A stretch of 15,206 nt of DNA from DATBDE01 sp036270095 (GTDB taxonomy: Bacteria > Actinomycetota > Thermoleophilia > Solirubrobacterales > Solirubrobacteraceae): NCBI GenBank assembly GCA_036270095.1, contig DATBDE010000027.1, forward strand, positions 1-15,206, read 5' to 3'. Positions 1-6,579 of the stretch are shown here, piece by piece (within the stretch, counting starts at the first letter, position 1; each line of letters opens with the position of its first letter). The translations under genes and the position numbers were made by a program. Under the pieces are notes generated by a model. That model saw only the letters and a program-made list of their open reading frames with translations, had not been told where the DNA came from and did not search any database.

Positions 1-672
1 TCCGCCGGCGTCGAGGTGCGCGCGCGGTGGAAGGCCGACCGCATCGAGGGCCTCGCCGTGTACGGCCCGGACGAGGTGCTGGACGCCGACGCCGTGGTCG
101 TCGCCGTGCCGCACGACCGCGCCGCCGACCTGCTGCCCGACGGCGCGCTCCCCGACATCGGTGCACTGCGCCGCCTGGGCACGTCGCCGATCGTGAACCT
201 GCACGCCGTCTACGACCGCCCGGTCCTGGACCTCCCGTTCGCGGCGGCCGTGCGCAGCCCGGTGCAGTACGTGTTCGACCGCACGCGCTCGGCCGGGCTG
301 GAGCGGGGCCAGTACCTCGCGGTCTCGCTGTCGGGCGCGCAGCGCGAGATGGCCATGAGCCCAGCCGAGCTGCGCGCGCGCTTCGATCCGGCGCTGGCCG
401 CGCTACTGCCCGCGGCCCGGACCGCGCGCGTCGAGCGCTTCTTCGTGACCCGCGAGCACGCGGCGACCTTCCGGGCAGCGCCCGGGACGCGCGCCCTGCG
501 GCCCGGGCCGCGCACGGCGATCCCCGGCCTCGTGCTGGCCGGCGCCTACACCGCCACGGGCTGGCCGGCGACGATGGAGGGCGCGGTGCGCAGCGGCGAG
601 GCGGCGGCGACCGAGGCGCTCGCGGCGGCGCGGGCCGCGGAGGCCGGCGGCGTCGTGGAGGCCGCCGCATGA
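1..672 (+). CDS. hpnE: Hydroxysqualene dehydroxylase HpnE, C-terminal part (5' end outside window)
   Basis: The frame is open from base 1, so only the last 223 residues are present. HpnE is a FAD-dependent amine-oxidase-like enzyme that reduces hydroxysqualene to squalene for hopanoid synthesis. What is seen: a 'DADAVVVAVPHDRAADLLP' stretch typical of the substrate/FAD-domain crossover in phytoene-desaturase-like proteins, and near the C-terminus the FAD-binding signature 'LAGAYTATGWPATMEGAVRSG' in its expected place. This family normally has about 420-450 residues, so roughly half is missing to the left, including the N-terminal Rossmann motif. The stop overlaps the next start as ATGA (669-672), and a GGAGG Shine-Dalgarno for the next gene lies inside this one at 657-661. 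The neighbours hpnG-ispH, hpnH and hpnA support HpnE over a generic carotenoid desaturase. The short alanine-rich tail after the FAD signature is unremarkable. Confidence 0.9.
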   Translation, partial: SAGVEVRARWKADRIEGLAVYGPDEVLDADAVVVAVPHDRAADLLPDGALPDIGALRRLGTSPIVNLHAVYDRPVLDLPFAAAVRSPVQYVFDRTRSAGLERGQYLAVSLSGAQREMAMSPAELRARFDPALAALLPAARTARVERFFVTREHAATFRAAPGTRALRPGPRTAIPGLVLAGAYTATGWPATMEGAVRSGEAAATEALAAARAAEAGGVVEAAA

Positions 673-2159
673 GCCTGACCGTCCTCACCCCGCTGCGCCT
701 CGAGGCGCACGCGGTGCGGAAGGCCGGCGTGGAGGCCGTGCGCACCGGCATGGGCGCTCGCGCTGCTCGTCGGGCCGCGGCGCGGCTCGACACGGTCGAC
801 GGTGCGCTTGCCGTCATGGGCTTCGGCGGCGGGTTGCAGGACGGCCTGGTCGCGGGCGACCTCGTGGTCGCGACCGAGGTGCGCGGACCGGCCGGGACGC
901 AACCGCTGCCCGGCGCCGAGCTGCTCGCGGGGATGCTGCGCCGCGCGGGCCTGCGCGTGCACACCGGCCCGATCGCCTCCCGCGCGCGGCTGGTCACCGG
1001 CGCCAGACGCGAGCGCCTGGCCGCGACCGGCGCGCTCGCCGTCGACATGGAGTCGGCCTGGCTGGTTCCGGCGGCCGCCGGTCGCCCCGTCGCCGTGGTG
1101 CGCGCGATCGTCGACACGCCGGGCCGTGAGCTGCACCGCACGCTGGCCACCGTGGCCGGGGCGCGCGCCGCCTACCGCGCGCTGCGCCGCGCCGCGACCG
1201 TGCTGGCGGCGTGGGGCGACGCCGTGCGCCCGCGCGCGCTGGTGCTGGCCGGGCCGCGCGCGTCCTGTGCCGGCGTCGAGCGCGCCATTGAGGTCGTCGA
1301 GCGGATGCTCGAGCAGGAGGGCCCGCCGCTCTACGTGCGCAAGCAGATCGTCCACAACGCCCACGTCGTGGCCGACCTCGAGCGGCGCGGGGTGATCTTC
1401 GTGGACGAGATCGATGAGGTCCCCGAGCACGCCAACGTCGTCTTCTCGGCCCACGGCGTGCCGCCGCGGGTCCGCTCCGAGGCCACGCGACGGCGCCTGC
1501 GCACGGTCGACGCCACCTGCCCGCTGGTCAGCAAGGTCCACGCCGAGGCGCGCCGCTTTGCCGGGCGTGGCTACACGGTCGTGCTCGTCGGGCACGACGG
1601 CCACGACGAGGTCGAGGGCACGCGCGGCGAGGCCCCGGCCATCCGCGTCGTCGCCGACGCGCGCGAGGCGGCGCACGTCGAGGTCGAGGACCCCGACCGC
1701 GTTGGCTACCTGACCCAGACCACGCTGGCGGTGGATGAGACCCGCGACGTGATCGACGCGCTGCGCGAGCGCTTCCCCGGCATCGTCGGGCCGGGGAGCG
1801 ACGACATCTGTTACGCGACGCAGAACCGCCAGGACGCGGTGCGGGCGCTGGCGCCCGACTGCGACGTCGTGCTCGTCGTGGGCTCGGCCAACTCCTCCAA
1901 CTCGCGGCGCCTGGTCGAGGTGGCCGAGCGCGCGGGCACGGCGGCCCGCCTGGTCGACGACGAGAGCCACGTCGACCCGGCCTGGCTCGCCCGCGCCGGC
2001 ACGATCGGCCTGACCGCCGGGGCGTCGGCCCCCGAGCGCCTGGTCGCCCGCGTGCTCGACGCGCTGGCCGTGCTCGGGCCACTCGAGGTCTCCGAGCACA
2101 CCGTGACCCGCGAGACCACCCGCTTCAAGCTCCCACCCGAACTCCGAGGGGAGAGATAA
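669..2159 (+). CDS. Fusion protein: HpnG-like nucleoside phosphorylase + IspH (HMBPP reductase)
   Basis: One uninterrupted 496-residue frame carries two enzymes. Residues 1-185 resemble HpnG-type phosphorylases, which remove adenine from adenosylhopane: a 'GMGARAARRAA' segment (28-38), 'GFGGGLQDGL' (51-60), and the nucleoside-phosphorylase motif DMES at 126-129 followed by 'AVVRAIVDT'. From about residue 188 it is IspH, the 4Fe-4S enzyme that makes IPP and DMAPP in the last MEP-pathway step. The three cluster cysteines are C200 (SCAG), C284 (DATCPLV) and C381 (DDICYAT), spaced 84 and 97 as in the family. EVEG, TQTTL and SANSSNS active-site motifs are also present. The start is ATG 669, overlapping the hpnE stop, with GGAGG 7 bases upstream. 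An in-frame GTG at 1224 (residue 186) could start a separate IspH, with only a weak upstream GGGG. The phosphorylase half is shorter than usual (about 185 versus 200-230). The residue before C200 is Ser, where IspH proteins usually have an aromatic residue. Confidence 0.9.
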   Translation: MSLTVLTPLRLEAHAVRKAGVEAVRTGMGARAARRAAARLDTVDGALAVMGFGGGLQDGLVAGDLVVATEVRGPAGTQPLPGAELLAGMLRRAGLRVHTGPIASRARLVTGARRERLAATGALAVDMESAWLVPAAAGRPVAVVRAIVDTPGRELHRTLATVAGARAAYRALRRAATVLAAWGDAVRPRALVLAGPRASCAGVERAIEVVERMLEQEGPPLYVRKQIVHNAHVVADLERRGVIFVDEIDEVPEHANVVFSAHGVPPRVRSEATRRRLRTVDATCPLVSKVHAEARRFAGRGYTVVLVGHDGHDEVEGTRGEAPAIRVVADAREAAHVEVEDPDRVGYLTQTTLAVDETRDVIDALRERFPGIVGPGSDDICYATQNRQDAVRALAPDCDVVLVVGSANSSNSRRLVEVAERAGTAARLVDDESHVDPAWLARAGTIGLTAGASAPERLVARVLDALAVLGPLEVSEHTVTRETTRFKLPPELRGER

Positions 2160-2162
2160 GAC

Positions 2163-3167
2163 ATGTCCGTCCCGTTTCGGCAGAGCATCCGTATGGGGGC
2201 CTACCTGGCCCGGCAGCGCCTCGCGCGGCGCGAGAAGTTCCCGCTGCTGGTGGAGCTCGAGCCGCTGTTCCAGTGCAACCTGGCCTGCGCGGGCTGCGGC
2301 AAGATCCAGCACCCCGAGCACGTCTTGCGCCGGCGCATGAGCGTCGAGCAGGCGGTCGGCGCGATCGAGGAGAGCGGGGCGCCGATGGTCTCGATCGCGG
2401 GCGGCGAGCCGCTCATCCACCCGGAGATCCACGAGATCGCGGGCGAGCTCGTCGCGCGCAAGCGGTTCGTCTATCTGTGCACCAACGCGATCCTCATGGA
2501 GCGCAAGCTCGACCGTTTCGCGCCGTCGCCGTACTTCGCTTGGGCCGTCCACCTGGACGGGCTGCGGGAGCGCCACGACGAGTCGGTCGAGCGCGAAGGC
2601 GTGTTCGACCAGGCGGTGGCGGCCATCCGGGCGGCGAAGGGGCGCGGCTTCCGCGTCACCACGAACACGACCTTCTTCACCCACGACTCGCCCGACACCG
2701 TGCGCCGCGTGCTCGACTTCCTCAACGACGAGCTCGAAGTCGACGACATGATGATCTCGCCCGCGTACGCGTACGAGAAAGCGCCCGACCAGGACCACTT
2801 CCTCGGCGTGAAGCAGACCCGCGACCTGTTCCGGGCCGCGTTCGCGGATGGGCGCCGCAAGCGCTGGCGGCTCAACCACTCGCCCCTGTTCCTCGACTTC
2901 CTCGAGGGCAAGGTCGACTTCGGCTGCACCGCGTGGGGCATTCCGAGCTACTCGCTCTTCGGCTGGCAGCGGCCGTGCTACCTCATGGCCGACGGCTACG
3001 CGAAGACGTACAAGGAGCTGGTCGAGACCACCGACTGGGACGCCTACGGCCGCGGGCGCGACCCGCGCTGCGACAACTGCATGGCCCACTGCGGCTACGA
3101 GCCCACCGCGGTGCTCGCCACCACCCGCTCGCTCAAGGAGTCGGTCCGGGCCGTCGTCGGTCGGTGA
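2163..3167 (+). CDS. hpnH: Adenosyl-hopene transferase HpnH (radical SAM)
   Basis: This 334-residue cytosolic radical SAM enzyme attaches the 5'-deoxyadenosyl group to hopene, giving adenosylhopane, the first step of bacteriohopanepolyol side-chain synthesis. The cluster motif CxxxCxxC is at C38, C42 and C45 ('CNLACAGC'). The SAM-contact motif 'AGGEPLIHPE' follows at about residues 79-88, and the C-terminal half carries extra cysteines (C303, C306, C310 in 'CDNCMAHCGYEP'), as in HpnH/SPASM-like proteins. The length and the N-terminus 'PFRQSIRMGAYLARQRL' are typical of HpnH. The ATG start is 3 bases after the fusion gene's stop. Its Shine-Dalgarno (AGGGGAGAG, about 2148-2156) lies in the last codons of that gene, so the two are co-translated. 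Its product is the expected substrate of the HpnG domain encoded just upstream. Confidence 0.95.
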   Translation: MSVPFRQSIRMGAYLARQRLARREKFPLLVELEPLFQCNLACAGCGKIQHPEHVLRRRMSVEQAVGAIEESGAPMVSIAGGEPLIHPEIHEIAGELVARKRFVYLCTNAILMERKLDRFAPSPYFAWAVHLDGLRERHDESVEREGVFDQAVAAIRAAKGRGFRVTTNTTFFTHDSPDTVRRVLDFLNDELEVDDMMISPAYAYEKAPDQDHFLGVKQTRDLFRAAFADGRRKRWRLNHSPLFLDFLEGKVDFGCTAWGIPSYSLFGWQRPCYLMADGYAKTYKELVETTDWDAYGRGRDPRCDNCMAHCGYEPTAVLATTRSLKESVRAVVGR

Positions 3168-4135
3168 GGGTCCTCGTCACCGGGGCGAGCGGCCTGATCG
3201 GCGCGCACGTCGCGCGCGAGCTGGTCGACGCCGGGGCCGAGGTGCGGGCGCTGTGCCGGACGGCGCCGCCGCCCGAGGCGGCGGTGGCCGAGCACGTTGC
3301 CGCCGACCTGCGCGATGGGGCGGCGGTGGCGCGGGCGGTCGAGGACTGCGCGGCGGTGCTGCACGTGGCCGCGGTCTACAGCTACGCGCGCGCGGATGTG
3401 GGCGCGATGGAGGCCGTCAACGTCGCTGGCACGCGCGCGGTGCTGGACGCCGCGGCGCGGGGGCGGCGCCGGCGCGTCGTCGTGACCAGCAGCTCGGCCA
3501 CGTGCGGGCCGGTGCCGGGGCGGGCGGCCACCGAGGCCGACGCGCCGCCGGCCTGGGAGCTGCGCATCCCCTACAAGCGCACGAAGCTGGCGGGCGAGCG
3601 GGCGGCATTGGAGGCCGCGGGCCAGGGGCAGGACGTCGTCGTGGTCAACCCCACGACGACGATAGGGCCGCTGGACCGGCGGCCGACGCCGAGCGGCCAG
3701 GTCGTGCTCGGGGTCATGCGCGGCCGGATCGGCGCGTACCTGCCGCGGGCGGGGATCAACGTGGTCGCGGCCGCCGACGTGGCCCGCGGCCACCGGCTCG
3801 CGCTCGAGCGCGGCCGCGCCGGCGAGCGCTACCTGCTCGGCGGCGACGACCTGGCCCTGCGCGACGCCTTCGCCCTGATCGCGCGCAGCGCCGGGCGGCG
3901 GCCGCCGCGCGTGCCGGTCCCCTGGACCGTGGCGCTGGCCGCCGCCCACGCCGTCGACCTGGGGAGCCGCGCGGTGGGCCGTGAGTCCGCGCTGGTCAAC
4001 CTCGACGAGACCCGCCTCGCCCGCCACCCGCTGTGGTTCTCGAGCGCGAAAGCGCAGCGCGAGCTCGGCTACACGTGGCGGCCGGCCGAGCAGGCCATCG
4101 CCGAGGCGGTGTCCTGGTTTCAGGGCGTCACGTGA
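3164..4135 (+). CDS. hpnA: Hopanoid-associated sugar epimerase HpnA (extended SDR)
   Basis: This 323-residue extended short-chain dehydrogenase/reductase is of the NAD-dependent epimerase/dehydratase class that recurs in hopanoid clusters as HpnA. Its exact reaction is not settled; a role in modifying the hopanoid head group is usually inferred. Seen in the sequence: the nucleotide-binding motif 'TGASGLIG' at residues 6-13, 'DLRD' after beta-3, the catalytic Tyr/Lys pair Y137 and K141 ('YKRTK'), Ser residues at 109-111 that can complete the triad, and 'NPTTTIGPLDRRPTPSG' (162-178), a strong HpnA-type signature. The start is GTG 3164, chosen because it overlaps the hpnH stop as GTGA and places the Rossmann glycines at the normal distance from the N-terminus. 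No separate Shine-Dalgarno is obvious, so translation probably depends on termination of hpnH. It appears to be the last gene of the operon, because the next coding remnant runs on the opposite strand 11 bases away. Confidence 0.88.
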   Translation: MRVLVTGASGLIGAHVARELVDAGAEVRALCRTAPPPEAAVAEHVAADLRDGAAVARAVEDCAAVLHVAAVYSYARADVGAMEAVNVAGTRAVLDAAARGRRRRVVVTSSSATCGPVPGRAATEADAPPAWELRIPYKRTKLAGERAALEAAGQGQDVVVVNPTTTIGPLDRRPTPSGQVVLGVMRGRIGAYLPRAGINVVAAADVARGHRLALERGRAGERYLLGGDDLALRDAFALIARSAGRRPPRVPVPWTVALAAAHAVDLGSRAVGRESALVNLDETRLARHPLWFSSAKAQRELGYTWRPAEQAIAEAVSWFQGVT

Positions 4136-4146
4136 TCCGCCCGTTC

Positions 4147-4842
4147 TCAGCGCACGATGCGGAGCGCAGGGTGCGGCCGACCGCCCGCTGGCCGGCGTCA
4201 TTCGTCGCGACGATGGCGACCGAGTAGCGGCCGGGCTTCAGTCGCTTGCGGCGCGAGATCCGGCCCTCGAACCGCACCCGGTTGGCGCCGGGGTGCGCGG
4301 CGACCGACACGGTTCCGGCCGCCTTGCGGCCCCGCCGGAAGCTCAGCCGCGCGCTCGCGCGCTGGTCGAGCGCGAACGAGCCGCCGGCGGGCTTGAGGAA
4401 TGCGCGGGCCTCGCCCTGGTGGAAGTGGCCGTTGACCGTGTGCTGGCCCGGGCCGCCGACCACCGTGTCGCCCAAGATGTCCAGGGCGGCGGGGAAGCCG
4501 TCGCTCGTCTCGCGCCGGAGGCGGTCAGCTCAGGAGGCGCGGTTGCCCCGCGGGGGCAAAGCGCGCGCTCAGCCGCTGGGGCCGGCTACGCGCCCGCAGC
4601 CTGACCACGCGGTAGGCGCGGTCCGCGTGCCCGAGCGCGGACGACACCGGGCCCTGCGCCAACGGCGGCAGGGTGCGCGCGCCGTGCCCCGCGATGCCCG
4701 CCTGCCCGCCGGCCGACACGGCGGCCAGCGCCATCGCGGAGGCCATGACCGCAGCAAGGACCGCGGCCAGGCCGGCGTGGGCCGTGGGCGCAGGGGGAAC
4801 GGAGGCCGTGCCGGGCGGGAGGATGCGGAACGTGGGGAGCAT
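4147..4842 (-). pseudogene. Degraded secreted FG-GAP repeat protein (both ends only, frameshifted)
   Basis: Pieces of one protein lie in order but in different frames. From an ATG at 4842 there is a proline-rich N-terminus, a hydrophobic alanine-rich signal-like segment, and 'VSSALGHADRAYRV...QRLSARFAPAG', which resembles the start of large secreted FG-GAP proteins of Solirubrobacterales. That frame ends at 4525. In a second frame 'ELTAS' follows (about 4515-4530), then in a third 'SDGFPAALDILGDTVVGGPG...GEARAFLKPAGG' (4505 downward), which looks like a single last FG-GAP repeat. After it comes a C-terminal module 'RLKPGRYSVAIVATNDAGQ'. Near 4163 the frame shifts again: adding one base there restores an ending '..RFRIVR' with stop at 4147, whereas the existing frame runs on to 4128 and overlaps hpnA. 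The repeats expected between the two ends are missing, so I read an internal deletion plus indels. The family assignment is from memory of similar proteins. Confidence 0.6.
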
Positions 4843-4947
4843 GCGCGACAGGCAATCGGGCGCCTCTTTGCTCGCGCTTAGACGGTCCTTAGCGATCCGA
4901 CGCGGCGTGCGTCGCGAGCGCGACAAGCCAACCCTCGACCACCCTCA

Positions 4948-4964
4948 AGGGGGTCTGACCCCCT
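4948..4964 (-). terminator. GC-rich perfect palindrome after the SnoaL-like gene, possible terminator
   Basis: AGGGGGTCTGACCCCCT forms a 7-bp perfect stem around a 3-base loop, starting 11 bases past the stop of the SnoaL-like gene. There is no U-tract, so intrinsic termination is uncertain. It may instead be a dispersed intergenic palindrome. Confidence 0.4.
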
Positions 4965-4975
4965 AGGGTTGTCGG

Positions 4976-5352
4976 TCACCGGGGGCGCAGCGGGTTGTCG
5001 AGCACGACCAGCCAGGTGCCGTCGGGCTGGCGGCGCGAGACGATCGTGCCGTCGCCGGTGAGCTCGATCGTCTGACCGTCCTCGCCGGTGCCGACGAGGC
5101 GCCACGCGCCTGGGTCAGCGCCAGGCCATCGCTCTCGATCTTCTTCAGCACCGTCACCTCGCCCCGGGGCATCAGGGCGAAGGTCGGCGCGACCGCCCGG
5201 CGGATCTCGTCGCGCCCGTGTACGAGCACCTCGTCGGGCGGGACGACCAGCGTCGCGTCCTCCTCGTACGTGCGGACGAAGCCCTCGACGTCGCCGGCGG
5301 TGAACGCCGCCATCAGCACGTCGTGGACCTCTTCGGGGCTGTGTGCGGACAT
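4976..5352 (-). pseudogene. SnoaL-like / NTF2-fold small protein gene with one frameshift
   Basis: The ATG at 5352 has a good Shine-Dalgarno (GGAAGGAG, about 9 bases upstream). It opens 'MSAHSPEEVHDVLMAAFTAG', then 'DVEGFVRTYEEDATLVVPP' and 'VHGRDEIRRAVAPTFAL', the usual pattern of SnoaL-like NTF2-fold proteins (DUF4440-type). These form a small cone-shaped barrel and act as isomerases, hydrolases or ligand-binding proteins; the function here is unknown. After 'GLALTQAR' the frame breaks at about 5104/5105. One added base restores 'RWRLVGTGEDGQ...PDGTWLVVLDNPLRPR' with a stop at 4976, giving 125 residues, a normal length for the family. Without the repair, the start frame runs on to 4963 as low-complexity sequence. 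It is divergent from the LuxR-type gene. Because a single base repairs it, a sequencing or assembly error is as likely as true inactivation. Confidence 0.75.
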
Positions 5353-5381
5353 CGCGTTCGCTCCTTCCCGCGAAACCCCAT

Positions 5382-5395
5382 CCCAGATTCCTGGG
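5382..5395. promoter_or_regulatory. Inverted repeat in the divergent SnoaL-like/LuxR intergenic region
   Basis: The 77-base gap 5353-5429 between two divergent starts must contain both promoters. CCCAG-attc-CTGGG, a 5-bp perfect inverted repeat with a 4-bp spacer, lies near its middle and could be an operator. It is short enough to occur by chance, and I could not assign convincing -10/-35 boxes on either strand. Confidence 0.3.
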
Positions 5396-5429
5396 CTCTT
5401 TTCTCGAGCAGCGCTGCCACAATCGAGAG

Positions 5430-6561
5430 ATGGCAGTGGCTTCACCTGAGCGCTTCCGGGACGAGGTGGTGAGGCTCTCGCACCGCGGCCTGGGCGTTTC
5501 GCGACTACTCGCTCGCGGTCGCACAGATCCTGCGTCGCGCGGTGCCGTTCGACGGCGTGTGCGTGATGACCATGGACCCGGCGACACTCCTGCCCACCGG
5601 CCATGTGATCGAGAACGGACTGCCCGACGAGGCGACCCCCCGCCTGGCCGAGATCGAGGCGATGGAGCCGGACTTCAACAAGTTCACCGACCTCGCCCGT
5701 CCAGGCCCGCGCCGGCACGCTGAGCGCCGCCACCGACGGGCGCCTGCAGCGCAGCGCGCGCCACCGCGAGCTGCGCGGGCTTCACGGCTTCGCCGACGAA
5801 CTGCGCGCGGCACTCGCCGACGCCTCGGGGACGTGGGGCGGCGTGGTGCTCATGCGCGAGGCCGGCCGCGCCGACTTCGACCCGGCCGACGCGACGCTGC
5901 TCAACGGGCTTGCCTCGCACCTGACCGAGGGCCTGCGGCGGGCGATCCTGCTCTCGGCCCTATCTGGGAACGAGGAGGAGCGCGGGGTGGGCCTGCTGCT
6001 CCTGACCGATGAGGACACGGTCGCGCTCGCCAATGCCGCGGCCGAGCTGTGGCTGGACGAGCTCCGTGGCAGCGACGACGGCGACCGGCTCCCGTTCGTG
6101 ATCCGCGCGGTGGCCGACCGGGCGCGCAACATCGCCGCCGGGCGCGTGAGCGGGGCGGCCAGCGCGCGCGTGCGAGCGCCCTCGGGGCGGTGGCTGCTCG
6201 TGCGCGGGTCGATGCTCGGGGACGGAGCCGACGCGCGGACGGCGGTGCTGCTCGAAGCGGCGCAGGCGCCCGAGCTCGCGCCGCTGATCGCCGACGGCTA
6301 CGCCCTGACGCAGCGCGAGCGGAACGTGACCCAGCTCGTCGCCCAGGGGGCGTCCACGGACAGATCGCGGGCCGGCTGTACCTGTCCCCGTACACGGTGC
6401 AGGACCACCTCAAGGCGGTGTTCGACAAGGTCGGCGTGAGCACGCGCGGGGAGCTCGTCGCGCGCCTGTTCTTCGACCATTACGCGCCGCGGCTGGCCAG
6501 CGGCGCCACCGTGGGCTCGGACGGATGGTTCGCGCCCGGCCGCGAATCGACGCCGAATTAG
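5430..6561 (+). pseudogene. LuxR-family transcriptional regulator disrupted by three frameshifts
   Basis: The ATG at 5430 gives 'MAVASPERFRDEVVRLSHRGL'. The frame breaks at about 5495, and 'FRDYSLAVAQILRRAVPFDGVC' continues in the next frame. An extra base at about 5701 moves the protein to the third frame ('QARAGTLSAATDGRLQ' onward). A missing base at about 6356-6358 moves it back, into the helix-turn-helix 'GQIAGRLYLSPYTVQDHLK'. Read through, it is a ~376-residue regulator with a GAF-like sensory N-terminal part and a C-terminal LuxR-type DNA-binding domain ('LTQRERNVTQLVAQG' through 'DKVGVSTRGELVARLFFDHY'). This architecture is frequent in actinobacteria. All parts are present and in order, and the total length equals 377 codons plus one base, matching the net of the three shifts. 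The decay is therefore recent, or the shifts are sequencing errors. As written, no piece joins the sensory part to the DNA-binding domain. Confidence 0.82.
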
Positions 6562-6564
6562 GCG

Positions 6565-6570
6565 TAGGCT
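6565..6570 (+). promoter_or_regulatory. Candidate -10 box for the acyl-CoA ligase
   Basis: TAGGCT fits the actinobacterial TAnnnT -10 pattern and ends 9 bases before the TTG start at 6580. The transcript would start at or very near the start codon, which matches the lack of a Shine-Dalgarno. No clear -35 is visible. Confidence 0.4.
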
Positions 6571-6579
6571 CGCTCGGCG

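Noticed and set aside
546..3089. 847-codon open frame on the - strand opposite the hopanoid genes
   Set aside because: It is antisense to three well-supported enzymes and has no recognisable domain, only repeated His/Arg/Val/Ala composition from reversed codons.
4128..4475. Independent small gene from TTG 4475 to 4128
   Set aside because: It starts inside an FG-GAP repeat, has no Shine-Dalgarno, overlaps the hpnA stop, and its ending is explained by a one-base loss in a longer protein.
5430..6561. Programmed frameshifting in the LuxR-type gene
   Set aside because: Three shifts in differing directions without slippery heptamers or downstream structures, next to two other broken genes, fit decay or error much better.
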